56,303 bases of DNA from assembly GCA_002422205.1 (NCBI GenBank), contig DITS01000020.1, forward strand, positions 41,514 to 97,816. Reading direction: 5' to 3'. The notes under the pieces were generated by a model, which ran no database searches, was not told the origin of the DNA, and was given only the letters and a program-made list of their open reading frames with translations. This stretch comes from Alphaproteobacteria bacterium UBA6178. GTDB lineage: Bacteria; Pseudomonadota; Alphaproteobacteria; Rickettsiales; UBA3002. The translations under genes and the position numbers were made by a program. Of the stretch, positions 7,619 through 16,569 are shown piece after piece; position 1 is the stretch's first letter; each line of letters starts with the position of its first letter.

Positions 7619-9001
7619 ATGGCAATGAAAAAGGCAGATTTAGAGACTTCCGCGCAACGTAGCTGGCACATGGATAGCTGGAAAGATTATCCCGTGCAGC
7701 AACAGCCGGATTATCTGAATGGCGAGTCATTACGCAATGTCGAAGCCAAGCTGCGCCTGCTGCCCCCGCTGTCATCGCCCGAAGAAGCCCGCGCGCTGAA
7801 AGCCGAGCTGGCATTAGCCGCCCAAGGCAAAGCCTTCCTGCTGCAAGGGGGTGACTGCGCCGAAAGCTTCGCCGAATTCAATGAAGCCAACCTGCGCAAC
7901 TTCTTTCGTGTATTACTGCAAATGACCATGGCCCTCATGTATGGCGCTGGTCAACCCGTAGTCAAAGTAGGCCGCATTGCCGGTCAGTTTGCCAAACCGC
8001 GCTCATCAGGCATGGAAAGCATGAACGGATTAGAGCTACCCAGCTATCGCGGCGATATGGTCAACGGTATGGATTTCGAGCCCGATGCGCGTGTCGCCGA
8101 TCCTGAGCGTTTGCTACAAGCCTATTATCAGGCAGGCTCCACCCTAAATTTCTTGCGCTCTCTGGCTAAGGGTGGTTATGCCGCGCTCGATCACATCAGT
8201 AAATGGAATATGGATTTCGTATCCGAGTCGCCGCAAGGCAAACATTTCAACGAAATCGTGCAGCGTATCAATGATTGCATGAGCTTCATCCGCGCCACAG
8301 GTATGGAAACCGCAGCGATGACACAGCTCAAAGAGGCGACCTTCTACACCTCGCATGAAGGGTTGCTTCTCAATTACGAATCCGCCCTCACCCGCTTCGA
8401 TGAAGTCACCGAAGAATATTATGTCTGCTCAGCTCACATGTTATGGATTGGTGACCGCACCCGCCAGCCCGATGGCGCGCATGTCGAATTTTTGCGCGGC
8501 GTCGGCAATCCTATCGGCTGCAAAGTTGGCCCCAGCATGACCGTCGATGATCTGTTATCCGTGTGCGACATCCTCAATCCGCGTAATGAGCCGGGACGCC
8601 TTACCCTCATCTCGCGTATGGGCGCCGATAAGGTAGGTGAAAAACTACCGCCCCTTGTGCGCGCCATTAAAGAGCACGGAAAATCGGTGGTATGGTCGTG
8701 CGATCCTATGCATGGCAACACCATCAAATCACCCACAGGTTACAAAACCCGTAAATTTACCGACATTCTGACCGAGGTGCGCAGCTTCTTCGCAATCCAC
8801 AATGCCGAAGGCAGCGTCGGCAGCGGCGTCCATTTCGAAATGACGGGGCAAGACGTCACCGAATGTTTGGGCGGCGCGCAGGCGATATCGGAGTTGCAAC
8901 TCTCCGATCGTTATCACACCCACTGCGATCCGCGCCTCAATGCTTCACAAAGTTTAGAGCTCGCTTTCTTAATTGCCGAAGCGTTGAAACAGCAAAAATA
9001 A
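7619..9001 (+). CDS. Class II 3-deoxy-7-phosphoheptulonate (DAHP) synthase
   Basis: First enzyme of the shikimate pathway, joining phosphoenolpyruvate and erythrose 4-phosphate. The 460-residue length and blocks LLQGGDCAESF, KVGRIAGQFAKPRSS, SYRGDMVNG, TRQPDGAHVEF, VWSCDPMHGNT and HFEMTGQDVTEC identify the class II (plant/mycobacterial type) enzyme, the usual form in alphaproteobacteria. ATG at 7619 is used; a second in-frame ATG two codons on is equally possible. It is divergent from pheA. Downstream is the histone-like gene after 207 bases. No strong terminator is visible directly after the stop. Confidence 0.96.
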   Translation: MAMKKADLETSAQRSWHMDSWKDYPVQQQPDYLNGESLRNVEAKLRLLPPLSSPEEARALKAELALAAQGKAFLLQGGDCAESFAEFNEANLRNFFRVLLQMTMALMYGAGQPVVKVGRIAGQFAKPRSSGMESMNGLELPSYRGDMVNGMDFEPDARVADPERLLQAYYQAGSTLNFLRSLAKGGYAALDHISKWNMDFVSESPQGKHFNEIVQRINDCMSFIRATGMETAAMTQLKEATFYTSHEGLLLNYESALTRFDEVTEEYYVCSAHMLWIGDRTRQPDGAHVEFLRGVGNPIGCKVGPSMTVDDLLSVCDILNPRNEPGRLTLISRMGADKVGEKLPPLVRAIKEHGKSVVWSCDPMHGNTIKSPTGYKTRKFTDILTEVRSFFAIHNAEGSVGSGVHFEMTGQDVTECLGGAQAISELQLSDRYHTHCDPRLNASQSLELAFLIAEALKQQK

Positions 9002-9061
9002 AAAAATATATTTTGCTCGACACAATATTTAGGTGATTACTCGACCTCTTCACCAGATATA

Positions 9062-9081
9062 TTGTTGCTTGATTGCAACAA
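9062..9081. repeat. Perfect 7-bp inverted repeat in the 9002-9208 gap
   Basis: TTGTTGC, a 6-base loop, then GCAACAA. It is not followed by a T-run, so it is not a standard intrinsic terminator. It lies between the DAHP synthase stop and the promoter of the histone-like gene. The rest of this 207-base gap, the largest in the window, holds the promoter and palindrome listed separately. Confidence 0.4.
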
Positions 9082-9110
9082 ACTGTGGATATCTCCAATA
9101 AAAATTATTG

Positions 9111-9139
9111 TTTACACCATTTCTAACGTTTCACTTAAT
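9111..9139 (+). promoter_or_regulatory. Probable promoter of the histone-H1-like gene
   Basis: TTTACA (5/6 to the sigma70 -35), a 17-base spacer, then CTTAAT (4/6 to -10). The predicted transcription start falls in the palindrome at 9140-9158, leaving a leader of about 60 bases before the ATG at 9209. Confidence 0.45.
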
Positions 9140-9158
9140 AGATTTGTTAACCAAATCT
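9140..9158. promoter_or_regulatory. Palindrome at the predicted start site of the H1-like gene
   Basis: AGATTTG, centre TTAAC, CAAATCT: a perfect 7-bp inverted repeat directly after the proposed -10 box. The position is right for a repressor operator or for a stabilising hairpin at the 5' end of the mRNA. Confidence 0.45.
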
Positions 9159-9208
9159 GGGTTATAAAGGACGTGTTACTAACTTTACTCACTCAGGAGG
9201 GTTACACT

Positions 9209-9409
9209 ATGGCAACTGCTGCAAAAAAGGCACCTGCTAAAAAGAAGACTGCCGCTAAAAAGAAAACCGCTGCAAAAAGCGCAACGGTAAAATTGGTTAA
9301 ATCTGCTGCTAAAAAAGCTCCCGCTAAAAAAACAGCTGCTAAAAAAGCGCCTGCTAAAAAGCCTGCCGCTAAAAAAGCAGCTCCCAAAAAAGCTGCTGCT
9401 AAAAAGTAG
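9209..9409 (+). CDS. Histone H1-like Ala/Lys-rich DNA-binding protein
   Basis: Tiny basic protein of 66 residues made almost only of Ala, Lys and Pro (repeats of AAKKAPAKK). This resembles the C-terminal tail of eukaryotic H1 and bacterial AlgP/HctB-like proteins that coat DNA or RNA. The ATG at 9209 has a perfect AGGAGG ribosome site 8 bases upstream, so it is expected to be well translated; upstream in-frame codons are not used. It has its own promoter and two strong terminators follow. DNA compaction is the family-based guess. The low complexity means similarity searches give little proof. Confidence 0.85.
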   Translation: MATAAKKAPAKKKTAAKKKTAAKSATVKLVKSAAKKAPAKKTAAKKAPAKKPAAKKAAPKKAAAKK

Positions 9410-9430
9410 TCTTTCAGGACAAACAGAGTA

Positions 9431-9458
9431 AGGGGAGCTTTTTAGCTCCCCTTTTTTG
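9431..9458 (+). terminator. Intrinsic terminator of the H1-like gene
   Basis: AGGGGAGCT, loop TTTT, AGCTCCCCT (9-bp perfect stem), followed by TTTTTT. It lies 22 bases after the stop codon. Confidence 0.93.
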
Positions 9459-9483
9459 TTGGCCCCATCGCTATGCCGCATAT

Positions 9484-9519
9484 AAAAAGCCCCTAAATCC
9501 AAAGATTTCGGGGCTTTTT
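9484..9519. terminator. Bidirectional intrinsic terminator between H1-like gene and pnp
   Basis: AAAAAGCCCC paired with GGGGCTTTTT, with an inner AAATC/GATTT stem. The T-run is present on both strands. It serves as the pnp terminator on the minus strand (pnp stops at 9542) and as a backup for the + gene. Confidence 0.92.
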
Positions 9520-9541
9520 ATTATCTTAAAGCGGTCGCAGC

Positions 9542-11695
9542 TTAGTCTTTTTTGCTGCGGCGTGGCTTGCGCGGCTCATCATCAAACTGGTCAGAAATAT
9601 CCTCACCGGTTTCCTGATCAACCACCCGCATCGACAAGCGGACTTTGCCGCGATCATCGATATCGAGCACTTTCACTTTCACCATATCGCCTTCATTAAC
9701 GATATCGGTGACTTGCCCCACGCGGTAATCAGCCAACTCGCTGATATGTACCAGACCATCAGTGCCACCAAGGAAATTGACGAACGCGCCAAAATCAACC
9801 ACGCGCACGACTTTACCTTCATACAGCGTACCAATTTCCGGCACCGCCACAATACCACGAATCCATTTCACGGCTGCTTCGCCTGCTTCTGCAGTGGTCG
9901 CAAATACTTTCACCGTGCCATCTTCATCGATATCAATTTTAGCGCCGGTGGTTTCGCAAATTTCACGAATCACCTTACCGCCGGTACCAATCACCTCACG
10001 GATTTTTTCCTTGTCAATTTTCAAGGTCGAAATACGCGGTGCGTTAGGATTCAGTTCTTCACGGCCACCGGTCATGGCTTTCGACATCTCTGCCAAAATA
10101 TGCTCGCGGCCATCTTTTGCCTGCGCCAAAGCGATTTTCATAATCTCTTCGGTAATCCCGTCGATCTTGATATCCATTTGCAACGAGGTGATACCATTAC
10201 GGGTACCCGCCACTTTGAAATCCATATCACCCAGATGATCTTCATCACCTAAGATATCGGACAGAACGGCAAAATCTTTGCCTTCTTTAATCAGGCCCAT
10301 CGCAATACCGGCAATCGGCTCTTTCACTGGCACACCAGCATCCATCATTGCCAGCGAACTGGCGCACACGGTCGCCATCGAAGAGGAACCGTTCGATTCC
10401 GTAATCTCCGACACCAAACGAATGGTATAAGGAAAATCTTCTTTGCTGGGCAACATCGCCTTCACCGCACGCCACGCCAATTTACCATGGCCGATTTCGC
10501 GGCGCCCGGGCGGACGCATCGGGGTTGCTTCACCCACCGAGAAAGGCGGGAAGTTATAATGCAGCATGAAACGCTCTCTGTATTCGCCTTCAATCGCATC
10601 AATAATCTGCTCATCCTGCGAAGTACCCAGCGTCGCCACCACCAACGCCTGCGTTTCACCACGGGTGAAAAGGGCCGAGCCATGCACGCGGGGTAACACA
10701 CTGACCTGACAATCGATCTGACGTACTTTATCTAAAGGACGGCCATCAATACGGTGGCTGTCTTTCAAAATCGCGGTGCGAACAATGTCTTGTTCCAGCT
10801 TTTTGAAAAGACCTTTTACCATCTTTTCATCCAGCCCTTGCTCGGTGACAAATTGCGCTTTCACCGCGTCCCAAGCTTCCGACAATTTGCCCGAACGTTC
10901 CTGCTTCACAGTGAGTTTATACGCATCGCGCAAAGCCGATTCGGCTTGCTTTTTAATACCTTCAACAATGTCTTTAGGAGCTTCAGCCGCCGTGAAATCC
11001 CACGGCTCTTTCGCTGCCTGCTCAGCCAAAGCAATGATCATATCAATCACTGGCTGGAATGATTTGTGACCAAACATCACCGCACCCAGCATTTGCTCTT
11101 CGGTCAACTCATTGGCTTCCGATTCCACCATCAGCACAGCACTATTCGTACCAGCAACAGTCAAATCCAAATCCGAGCCTTCTGCCATTTGGCTAATGGT
11201 GGGGTTGAGTACATATTCGCCGTCAATCATCGCTACTTTCGCAGCACCAACCGGCCCCATAAACGGGATACCGGATAAGGTGAGCGCTGCCGAGCTACCA
11301 ATCAATGCGGGCACGTCCGAATCCGTATCACCATCATGCGATAAAACCGTACAGATCACTTGCGTTTCATTGTAAAAGCCGCTCGGAAACAATGGACGAA
11401 GCGGACGATCAATCAATCGCGAAACCAGCGTTTCTTTTTCGCTCGGGCGACCTTCGCGCTTGAAAAACCCACCCGGCACTTTGCCGGCAGCATAGGCTTT
11501 CTCCACATAATGGATCGTAAGCGGGAAAAAATCGATATCCGGCTTTGCTGTTTTAGCGGCCACGACCGTGCATAATACACTGGTATCACCATAAGTCACC
11601 AGCACCGCGCTGTCAGCCTGACGCGCAATGCGGCCTGTTTCCATTGTCAGGGTACGACCACCCCACTCTATTTCTTTCTTAAATACTTTAAACAT
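9542..11695 (-). CDS. pnp: Pnp, polyribonucleotide nucleotidyltransferase
   Basis: Phosphorolytic 3'-5' exoribonuclease and degradosome component. At 717 residues it has two RNase PH-like halves separated by the helical domain, then a KH domain (IREVIGTGGKVIREICETTG) and an S1 domain (YEGKVVRVVDFGAFVNFLGG), with a basic C-terminal tail RKPRRSKKD. Length is standard. It follows rpsO, as in most proteobacteria, with a 119-base gap holding a long hairpin. Confidence 0.98.
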   Translation of the reverse strand: MFKVFKKEIEWGGRTLTMETGRIARQADSAVLVTYGDTSVLCTVVAAKTAKPDIDFFPLTIHYVEKAYAAGKVPGGFFKREGRPSEKETLVSRLIDRPLRPLFPSGFYNETQVICTVLSHDGDTDSDVPALIGSSAALTLSGIPFMGPVGAAKVAMIDGEYVLNPTISQMAEGSDLDLTVAGTNSAVLMVESEANELTEEQMLGAVMFGHKSFQPVIDMIIALAEQAAKEPWDFTAAEAPKDIVEGIKKQAESALRDAYKLTVKQERSGKLSEAWDAVKAQFVTEQGLDEKMVKGLFKKLEQDIVRTAILKDSHRIDGRPLDKVRQIDCQVSVLPRVHGSALFTRGETQALVVATLGTSQDEQIIDAIEGEYRERFMLHYNFPPFSVGEATPMRPPGRREIGHGKLAWRAVKAMLPSKEDFPYTIRLVSEITESNGSSSMATVCASSLAMMDAGVPVKEPIAGIAMGLIKEGKDFAVLSDILGDEDHLGDMDFKVAGTRNGITSLQMDIKIDGITEEIMKIALAQAKDGREHILAEMSKAMTGGREELNPNAPRISTLKIDKEKIREVIGTGGKVIREICETTGAKIDIDEDGTVKVFATTAEAGEAAVKWIRGIVAVPEIGTLYEGKVVRVVDFGAFVNFLGGTDGLVHISELADYRVGQVTDIVNEGDMVKVKVLDIDDRGKVRLSMRVVDQETGEDISDQFDDEPRKPRRSKKD

Positions 11696-11755
11696 ATTCC
11701 TTTTCCTTCCTTACCTTCTGTCGATCCGCCGTCAGAGCCAATCCCTGAAAACGCA

Positions 11756-11790
11756 CACAGCGCTCCCATCCTCATGAGGAGAGCGCTGTG
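11756..11790 (-). ncRNA. Processing-type hairpin in the rpsO-pnp gap
   Basis: A 10-bp arm CACAGCGCTC pairs perfectly with GAGCGCTGTG. Inside is the 12-base palindrome TCCTCATGAGGA plus three unpaired bases. No T-run follows on the minus strand, so it is a poor terminator. In E. coli the same gap carries an RNase III-cut stem through which Pnp represses its own mRNA; the position suggests the same role here (inference). Confidence 0.65.
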
Positions 11791-11814
11791 AATGATCGTT
11801 TAAATAAAACAAAA

Positions 11815-12084
11815 TTATTTCCGTAAATTCAGACGTTTGATGAGGTTATTGTAACGACATTCATCTTTGGTTTTCAAATAATCGAGCAAGCGACGGCGAC
11901 GACCCACCATAATCAGCAGCCCGCGGCGCGAGTGATGGTCTTTGTTGTGGCCTTTAAAATGCTCGGTGAGGTTATTGATGCGTTCGCTCAATACCGCTAC
12001 CTGGATTTCGGGTGAGCCTGTGTCGCCTTCAACCGTAGCATATTCCTTAATTAACGCTTGTTTGCGTTCTGCAGTAATCGACAT
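11815..12084 (-). CDS. rpsO: RpsO, 30S ribosomal protein S15
   Basis: Primary 16S rRNA-binding protein of the small-subunit platform. It has 89 residues, the standard length, with the family blocks GDTGSPEIQVA, INNLTEHFKGHNKDHHSRRGL and RRRLLDYL. It starts 16 bases after the truB stop, so it is cotranscribed with the infB-rbfA-truB block, and precedes pnp. Confidence 0.98.
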   Translation of the reverse strand: MSITAERKQALIKEYATVEGDTGSPEIQVAVLSERINNLTEHFKGHNKDHHSRRGLLIMVGRRRRLLDYLKTKDECRYNNLIKRLNLRK

Positions 12085-12100
12085 CGCCTGTCTCCTTATA

Positions 12101-13018
12101 TCAATGGTTAAACACGCGTTTGGGCTTTAAAACCTGCCCCTGCCGCTCGCAAAGTGCTACCAGTTCGCCCTGTTCCATCACTGCGATGATACCGCCGGTG
12201 AAAGGGGTGCGGCAGGCAATAACCTGACCGCGACGAAGCATGGTGGCTTCTTTACTATCCACCGCATGTGCCGGGATGTCGTCCAGCGCAGTGAATATCG
12301 GCAATAACGCCCTATTCAGAGAATCCCCCTGAATATCGGCGGGACTATGCACCAGCTTTTCCAGAAAATCCAGCGAAATCGCGTTGCTTTCCGAAAAATT
12401 ACCAACCCGTTGTCGCCTCAGCATCGACACATAACCCACCGTGCCCAAACTATGTGCAATATCACGCGCTAACGAGCGGATATAGGTGCCTTTACCGCAT
12501 ATCACATCCAGTGTCGCATGGGTGCCGTCATAATCAAGCAGCTTCACATGATGTATCTGCACCAGCCGCGCCTGCATCGTCACCGCTTCTCCCGCCCGTG
12601 CCAGCGCATAGGCCCGCTGCCCGTCCTGCTTAATCGCCGAATAAATAGGCGGCACCTGCTCAATTGTACCGGTAAAAGATGGCAGCACCGCTTGCAAATC
12701 CGCTTCGCTCGGGCGAATATCGGAGCGTTCCAGCACTTCCCCTTCAGCATCATCGGTACTGCGCGATTCGCCAAACGTTACCGTAAAACGGTAATCCTTC
12801 GTTGCATCCATCATATAGCCGCTGGTTTTGGTCGCCTCCCCCAACGCAATCGGCAGAATGCCGCTGGCCAGCGGGTCAAGTGTGCCCGCATGCCCCACCT
12901 TTTGCGCACGTGTGATACGTTTGACCGCGCCCACCACTTGTGCAGAGCTCATATAAAGGGGCTTATCAATGTTCAGCCAGCCATGAATGGGCCGCTTAGC
13001 TGTTGGTGTCATCATCAT
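12101..13018 (-). CDS. truB: TruB, tRNA pseudouridine-55 synthase
   Basis: Makes pseudouridine 55 in the T-loop of tRNAs. Catalytic block VGHAGTLDPLASGILPIALGEATK and the opening GWLNIDKPLYMSS are diagnostic. The open frame extends to 13090, but the proper N-terminus (TPTAKRPIHGWLNIDKP) is preceded by ATGATGATG at 13018-13010. I use the first of these; any of the three could serve. With that start the gene overlaps the end of rbfA by 23 bases and encodes 305 residues, a normal length. Confidence 0.93.
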   Translation of the reverse strand: MMMTPTAKRPIHGWLNIDKPLYMSSAQVVGAVKRITRAQKVGHAGTLDPLASGILPIALGEATKTSGYMMDATKDYRFTVTFGESRSTDDAEGEVLERSDIRPSEADLQAVLPSFTGTIEQVPPIYSAIKQDGQRAYALARAGEAVTMQARLVQIHHVKLLDYDGTHATLDVICGKGTYIRSLARDIAHSLGTVGYVSMLRRQRVGNFSESNAISLDFLEKLVHSPADIQGDSLNRALLPIFTALDDIPAHAVDSKEATMLRRGQVIACRTPFTGGIIAVMEQGELVALCERQGQVLKPKRVFNH

Positions 13019-13412
13019 CGCTGGCCGCCGCAATATCCTTTTGCACTTCAGGCTTTTGCAGCAGAACGTTAATGCGGTTTGCCGCATCAAATGATTTATC
13101 CAGCTTAAAATAAAGCCGGGGCGAATATTTCAGCACAATCTTTTTATTCATCTGACGGCGAATCAACGGCGTCAAGTCATTGAGTGTCTGAATCACCTTG
13201 TCAGGCTCAGCCGTACCCGCAAGCGGTGTGCAATAAGCCGTCGCGTTTTTTAAATCGGGGCTGATACGCACTTCCGATACCGTAATCGAAATCCCATCCA
13301 GCTCCGGCGCGTGTGTTTCACCCCGATAAAACACCTCTGACAATGCATGACGGATTTCCTCACCAACACGAAGCTGGCGCTGAGAAGGCGGTCGTTTGGA
13401 TTGTGCTGGCAT
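12996..13412 (-). CDS. rbfA: RbfA, ribosome-binding factor A
   Basis: Cold-shock factor for late 30S maturation that binds near helix 1 of 16S rRNA. It has 138 residues with the single KH-like fold; RQLRVGEEIRHALSEVFYRGE and ITVSEVRISPDLKNATAY are family blocks. An acidic tail, ASDDDDTNS, ends the protein where truB begins. It lies 9 bases after infB. Confidence 0.96.
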   Translation of the reverse strand: MPAQSKRPPSQRQLRVGEEIRHALSEVFYRGETHAPELDGISITVSEVRISPDLKNATAYCTPLAGTAEPDKVIQTLNDLTPLIRRQMNKKIVLKYSPRLYFKLDKSFDAANRINVLLQKPEVQKDIAAASDDDDTNS

Positions 13413-13421
13413 GGTAAGTGT

Positions 13422-15905
13422 TTATGCGCTTTCGGCCTGTTTGTCGTTTTTCACCGTCTCGGTCACTTCACGTGCAAATTCCTGCAACTCAAAGGCCTCG
13501 ATCTGATCTCCGGCTTTAATATCATCATAATTTTCAAAGGCCATACCGCACTCATATCCGTTTTTCACTTCTTTCACTTCATCTTTGAAGCGCTTCAGTG
13601 TTTTGAGCGTGCCTTCATGAATCACCACATTATCACGCAGCAAACGTACTTTCGCGCCGCGTTTAATCAGGCCATCGGTGACCATACAGCCGGCCACTTT
13701 GCCCACTTTAGTGATATTGAACACATCGCGGATTTCCGCATAACCCAGCAGATTTTCGCGCAGATCGGGGCTAAGCATACCGCTCAATGCCTTCTTCACA
13801 TCATCTACCAGATCGTAAATCACCGAATAATAGCGAATAAGCAGCTTGTCGCGTTCTGCCAGCTCTTTGGCTTTAGGCGTCGCGCGCACGTTAAAGCCCA
13901 CCATCATTGCACCCGTAGCGCTGGCAAGCGCCACATCCGATTCATTGATAGCACCCACCGCCTGATGGAGGATTTTCACTTTCACTTCTGTGCCATCGAA
14001 TTTTGCAATCGACCCGGCAATCGCTTCCGCCGAGCCATGCACGTCTGCCTTCACAATCACAGCCAGCTCTTTTGGCGCTTCACCCGCCGAAGTCGCAAAC
14101 AACTGATCAAGCGACTTGGCCGAGACCACATGCTGACGGAGTTTTTCTTTTTTGTATCGATATTCGGTAATATCGCGCGCGGTTTTTTCATTCTCAACCA
14201 CAGCAAATTCATCACCGGCGGCGGGCGGCTCGTTCAGGCCCTGCACTTCAACCGGGAGCGACGGCGTCGCCTCGGTCAGCGCGCGGCCTTTATCATCGCC
14301 CAACGCACGAATACGGCCATAAGACGCACCCGCCACCACAATATCGCCAACCTTCAGCGTGCCGCGCTGAATCAGCAATGTCGCAACCGTACCGCGGCCT
14401 TTATCCACTTTCGCTTCAATCACAATACCGCTGGCTTCGCGGTTTGGATTCGCGCGTAAATCCAGCATTTCTGCTTGCAGCAAAATCGCTTCTTCCAGCG
14501 CATCCAGCCCCGTTCCCACTTTGGCAGAAACCGGAATGGTAATGATATCACCGCCAAAATCCTCAGCAACAAGCTCGTAATTCATCAGCGAGCTTTTGAC
14601 TTTTTCTGCATCCGCATCGGGCTTATCAATTTTGTTGATTGCCACAATAATCGGCACGCCCGCAGCCTTCGCATGGTTAATTGCCTCGATAGTCTGCGGC
14701 ATAATCCCGTCATCGGCGGCCACAACCAGAATCACGATATCCGTTACCTTAGCGCCACGCGCACGCATAGCGGTAAAGGCTTCGTGGCCAGGTGTATCTA
14801 AAAATGTAATTCGCGCACCGGTTTGCAGCGCCACCTGATACGCACCGATATGCTGGGTAATGCCACCGGCTTCACCCGCCACCACATCGGTTTTGCGCAA
14901 CGCATCCAGCAGCGAGGTTTTACCATGATCCACATGCCCCATCACGGTCACCACCGGTGGGCGCGTCTTCAAATCCGCTGCCACATCATCGGCTTTCACC
15001 AGAATATGCTCAACATCGCCCTCGCTCACACGCTTGGCTTTATTGCCAAAACCCTCAACAATCAACTCAGCCGTATCGGCATCAATCGACTGTGTGGCCG
15101 TTGCCATCGTGCCCAGCTTCATCAATTCTTTAATTACATCCACCGCACGCTCAGCCATACGATTGGCCAGCTCTTGCACAGTAATCACCTCAGGAATGAT
15201 AATCTCACGTGTGCGCTTTTCCTGTTGGCTCGAGGGGGTGCTGTCATCTTTGCGGGCTTTGGCGCGCTGACGCTTAAGCGACGCAAGGCTGCGCATTTTT
15301 TCGTCCTGCATACCCAGCGCCTGCGTAACCGTCAGTTTACCGGACGAGCGGCGGCCTTCACTGTCTTTCAAACGAATCTTTTTATTTTTTGATTCGTCTT
15401 CCTCGGTTTTCTTCACTACTTTTTTCGGTGCACTCAGGCTTAAATCCACACGCTCCGAACCCTGCTGCTTCAAAGCCTGCAGGTTTTTGGCAGCCACTTC
15501 GTCAATCGGCATGGAAACAGCGCTGGGACTCGAATCCTGTACCACATTTTGTGCTTCAGGCTGCGGGTCTTCTTCTTTTTTGCGTGGCTTGGGAACGGGC
15601 GGTAGCATAGTCAATTCGGTATTTTTTGCTTCGCTAAGCGCCTTCACCCGCGCTTCGCGTTCATTGGCCGACAAGAAGCGACCGTCTTTGCGGGTATTAT
15701 CGGGCTTTGCAACCTCAACCATGCTGCCGGTATTCTGACGCGCGAAGGTGCGCGTTTTTTTGACCTCGACCGTCACCGTTTTCGAGCGCCCACGCTGAAA
15801 ATTCTGCTTAACCTTGCCGCCTTCAACGGTTTTGGTCAGCGACAGCGTTTTGGGGCGCGCCGTTTTACGGTTGTCATCAGTGTCATTTTGTTCGTTATCG
15901 GTCAT
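13422..15905 (-). CDS. infB: InfB, translation initiation factor IF-2
   Basis: GTPase that brings fMet-tRNA to the 30S subunit. The G1 loop GHVDHGKT lies at about residues 323-330, then DTPGHEAF (G3) and NKID (G4). A long charged, disordered N-terminal region (roughly residues 1-230) precedes the IF2 core. The ATG at 15905 has AAGGA just upstream and gives 827 residues; a TTG directly before it is less likely. It follows the ylxR-type gene in the nusA operon. Confidence 0.97.
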   Translation of the reverse strand: MTDNEQNDTDDNRKTARPKTLSLTKTVEGGKVKQNFQRGRSKTVTVEVKKTRTFARQNTGSMVEVAKPDNTRKDGRFLSANEREARVKALSEAKNTELTMLPPVPKPRKKEEDPQPEAQNVVQDSSPSAVSMPIDEVAAKNLQALKQQGSERVDLSLSAPKKVVKKTEEDESKNKKIRLKDSEGRRSSGKLTVTQALGMQDEKMRSLASLKRQRAKARKDDSTPSSQQEKRTREIIIPEVITVQELANRMAERAVDVIKELMKLGTMATATQSIDADTAELIVEGFGNKAKRVSEGDVEHILVKADDVAADLKTRPPVVTVMGHVDHGKTSLLDALRKTDVVAGEAGGITQHIGAYQVALQTGARITFLDTPGHEAFTAMRARGAKVTDIVILVVAADDGIMPQTIEAINHAKAAGVPIIVAINKIDKPDADAEKVKSSLMNYELVAEDFGGDIITIPVSAKVGTGLDALEEAILLQAEMLDLRANPNREASGIVIEAKVDKGRGTVATLLIQRGTLKVGDIVVAGASYGRIRALGDDKGRALTEATPSLPVEVQGLNEPPAAGDEFAVVENEKTARDITEYRYKKEKLRQHVVSAKSLDQLFATSAGEAPKELAVIVKADVHGSAEAIAGSIAKFDGTEVKVKILHQAVGAINESDVALASATGAMMVGFNVRATPKAKELAERDKLLIRYYSVIYDLVDDVKKALSGMLSPDLRENLLGYAEIRDVFNITKVGKVAGCMVTDGLIKRGAKVRLLRDNVVIHEGTLKTLKRFKDEVKEVKNGYECGMAFENYDDIKAGDQIEAFELQEFAREVTETVKNDKQAESA

Positions 15906-15937
15906 CAATCCTTGCCTATTTTCCTAATGTTAGCCGC

Positions 15938-16543
15938 TTATATCGGACTTTCTCCAACAAATCCAGCAAAACGGCGATACTCTTTGATAAAATTTTCGCC
16001 CGCTCCGCCTTGTAAAATCGCGACATGCACGGCATTTTCGCTACCCATGAACTGTGATAAATCATCACGCGATAAAAGGCGGGAAATCAATATATTATCA
16101 TTACATTTCAACTTACGGATACCATCATCCGCCGCATCCGCCGCATGTAATAGCGCAATCACCTGCCCTTTTGCAAGCGCCGAGCTGACTTTGTCAAACC
16201 CCTGAATCGCCACTCCCGCCTTGCGTGCCATACCTATCGCATGCATCACCCGCTGATACAGCAATTCTTCCGTCAACGGAAGTAACTCAGGCGATGCATT
16301 CAGCTGACATTTCGCGGCACGGCTGAAAAGCTTTTTTGCAATGGCTTGCTCCAGATGCGCCGACGAGCACCGCACCCACATGCCACGCCCGGGAAGCTTG
16401 CCCGCCACATCGGGCACCACCTGCTTATCGGGCCCCACCACAAAGCGCAGCAACTGCGACTTGTCACACAACTCCCCACTCACAATACAGCTTCGCTCAG
16501 GCGAAGGACGCTGCCATGTGGGTTGCGGAGTTTGTGTATCCAT
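15938..16543 (-). CDS. YlxR/DUF448 RNA-binding protein with L7Ae-like C-terminal domain
   Basis: 201 residues, the longer alphaproteobacterial form. A DUF448 (YlxR) domain (ERSCIVSGELCDKSQLLRFV; LPGRGMWVRCSS) is fused to an L7Ae/S12e-like RNA-binding domain (IGMARKAGVAIQGFDKV; VIALLHAADAADDG). It sits between nusA and infB exactly as expected. The function is unclear; RNA or ribosome binding is inferred from the fold. The ATG at 16543 is preferred to the TTG at 16558. Confidence 0.9.
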   Translation of the reverse strand: MDTQTPQPTWQRPSPERSCIVSGELCDKSQLLRFVVGPDKQVVPDVAGKLPGRGMWVRCSSAHLEQAIAKKLFSRAAKCQLNASPELLPLTEELLYQRVMHAIGMARKAGVAIQGFDKVSSALAKGQVIALLHAADAADDGIRKLKCNDNILISRLLSRDDLSQFMGSENAVHVAILQGGAGENFIKEYRRFAGFVGESPI

Positions 16544-16569
16544 GTCGCATGCTCTCAAATCCGTTAGGC

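Noticed and set aside
9135..9150. Possible CtrA box TTAA...TTAA before the H1-like gene
   Set aside because: The spacing is eight bases, not seven, and the motif overlaps a better-defined palindrome in AT-rich DNA.
13347..14459. 370-codon + strand open frame opposite infB
   Set aside because: Fully antisense to the conserved GTPase part of infB, with shadow-type composition (Phe/His/Arg-rich) and no family resemblance.
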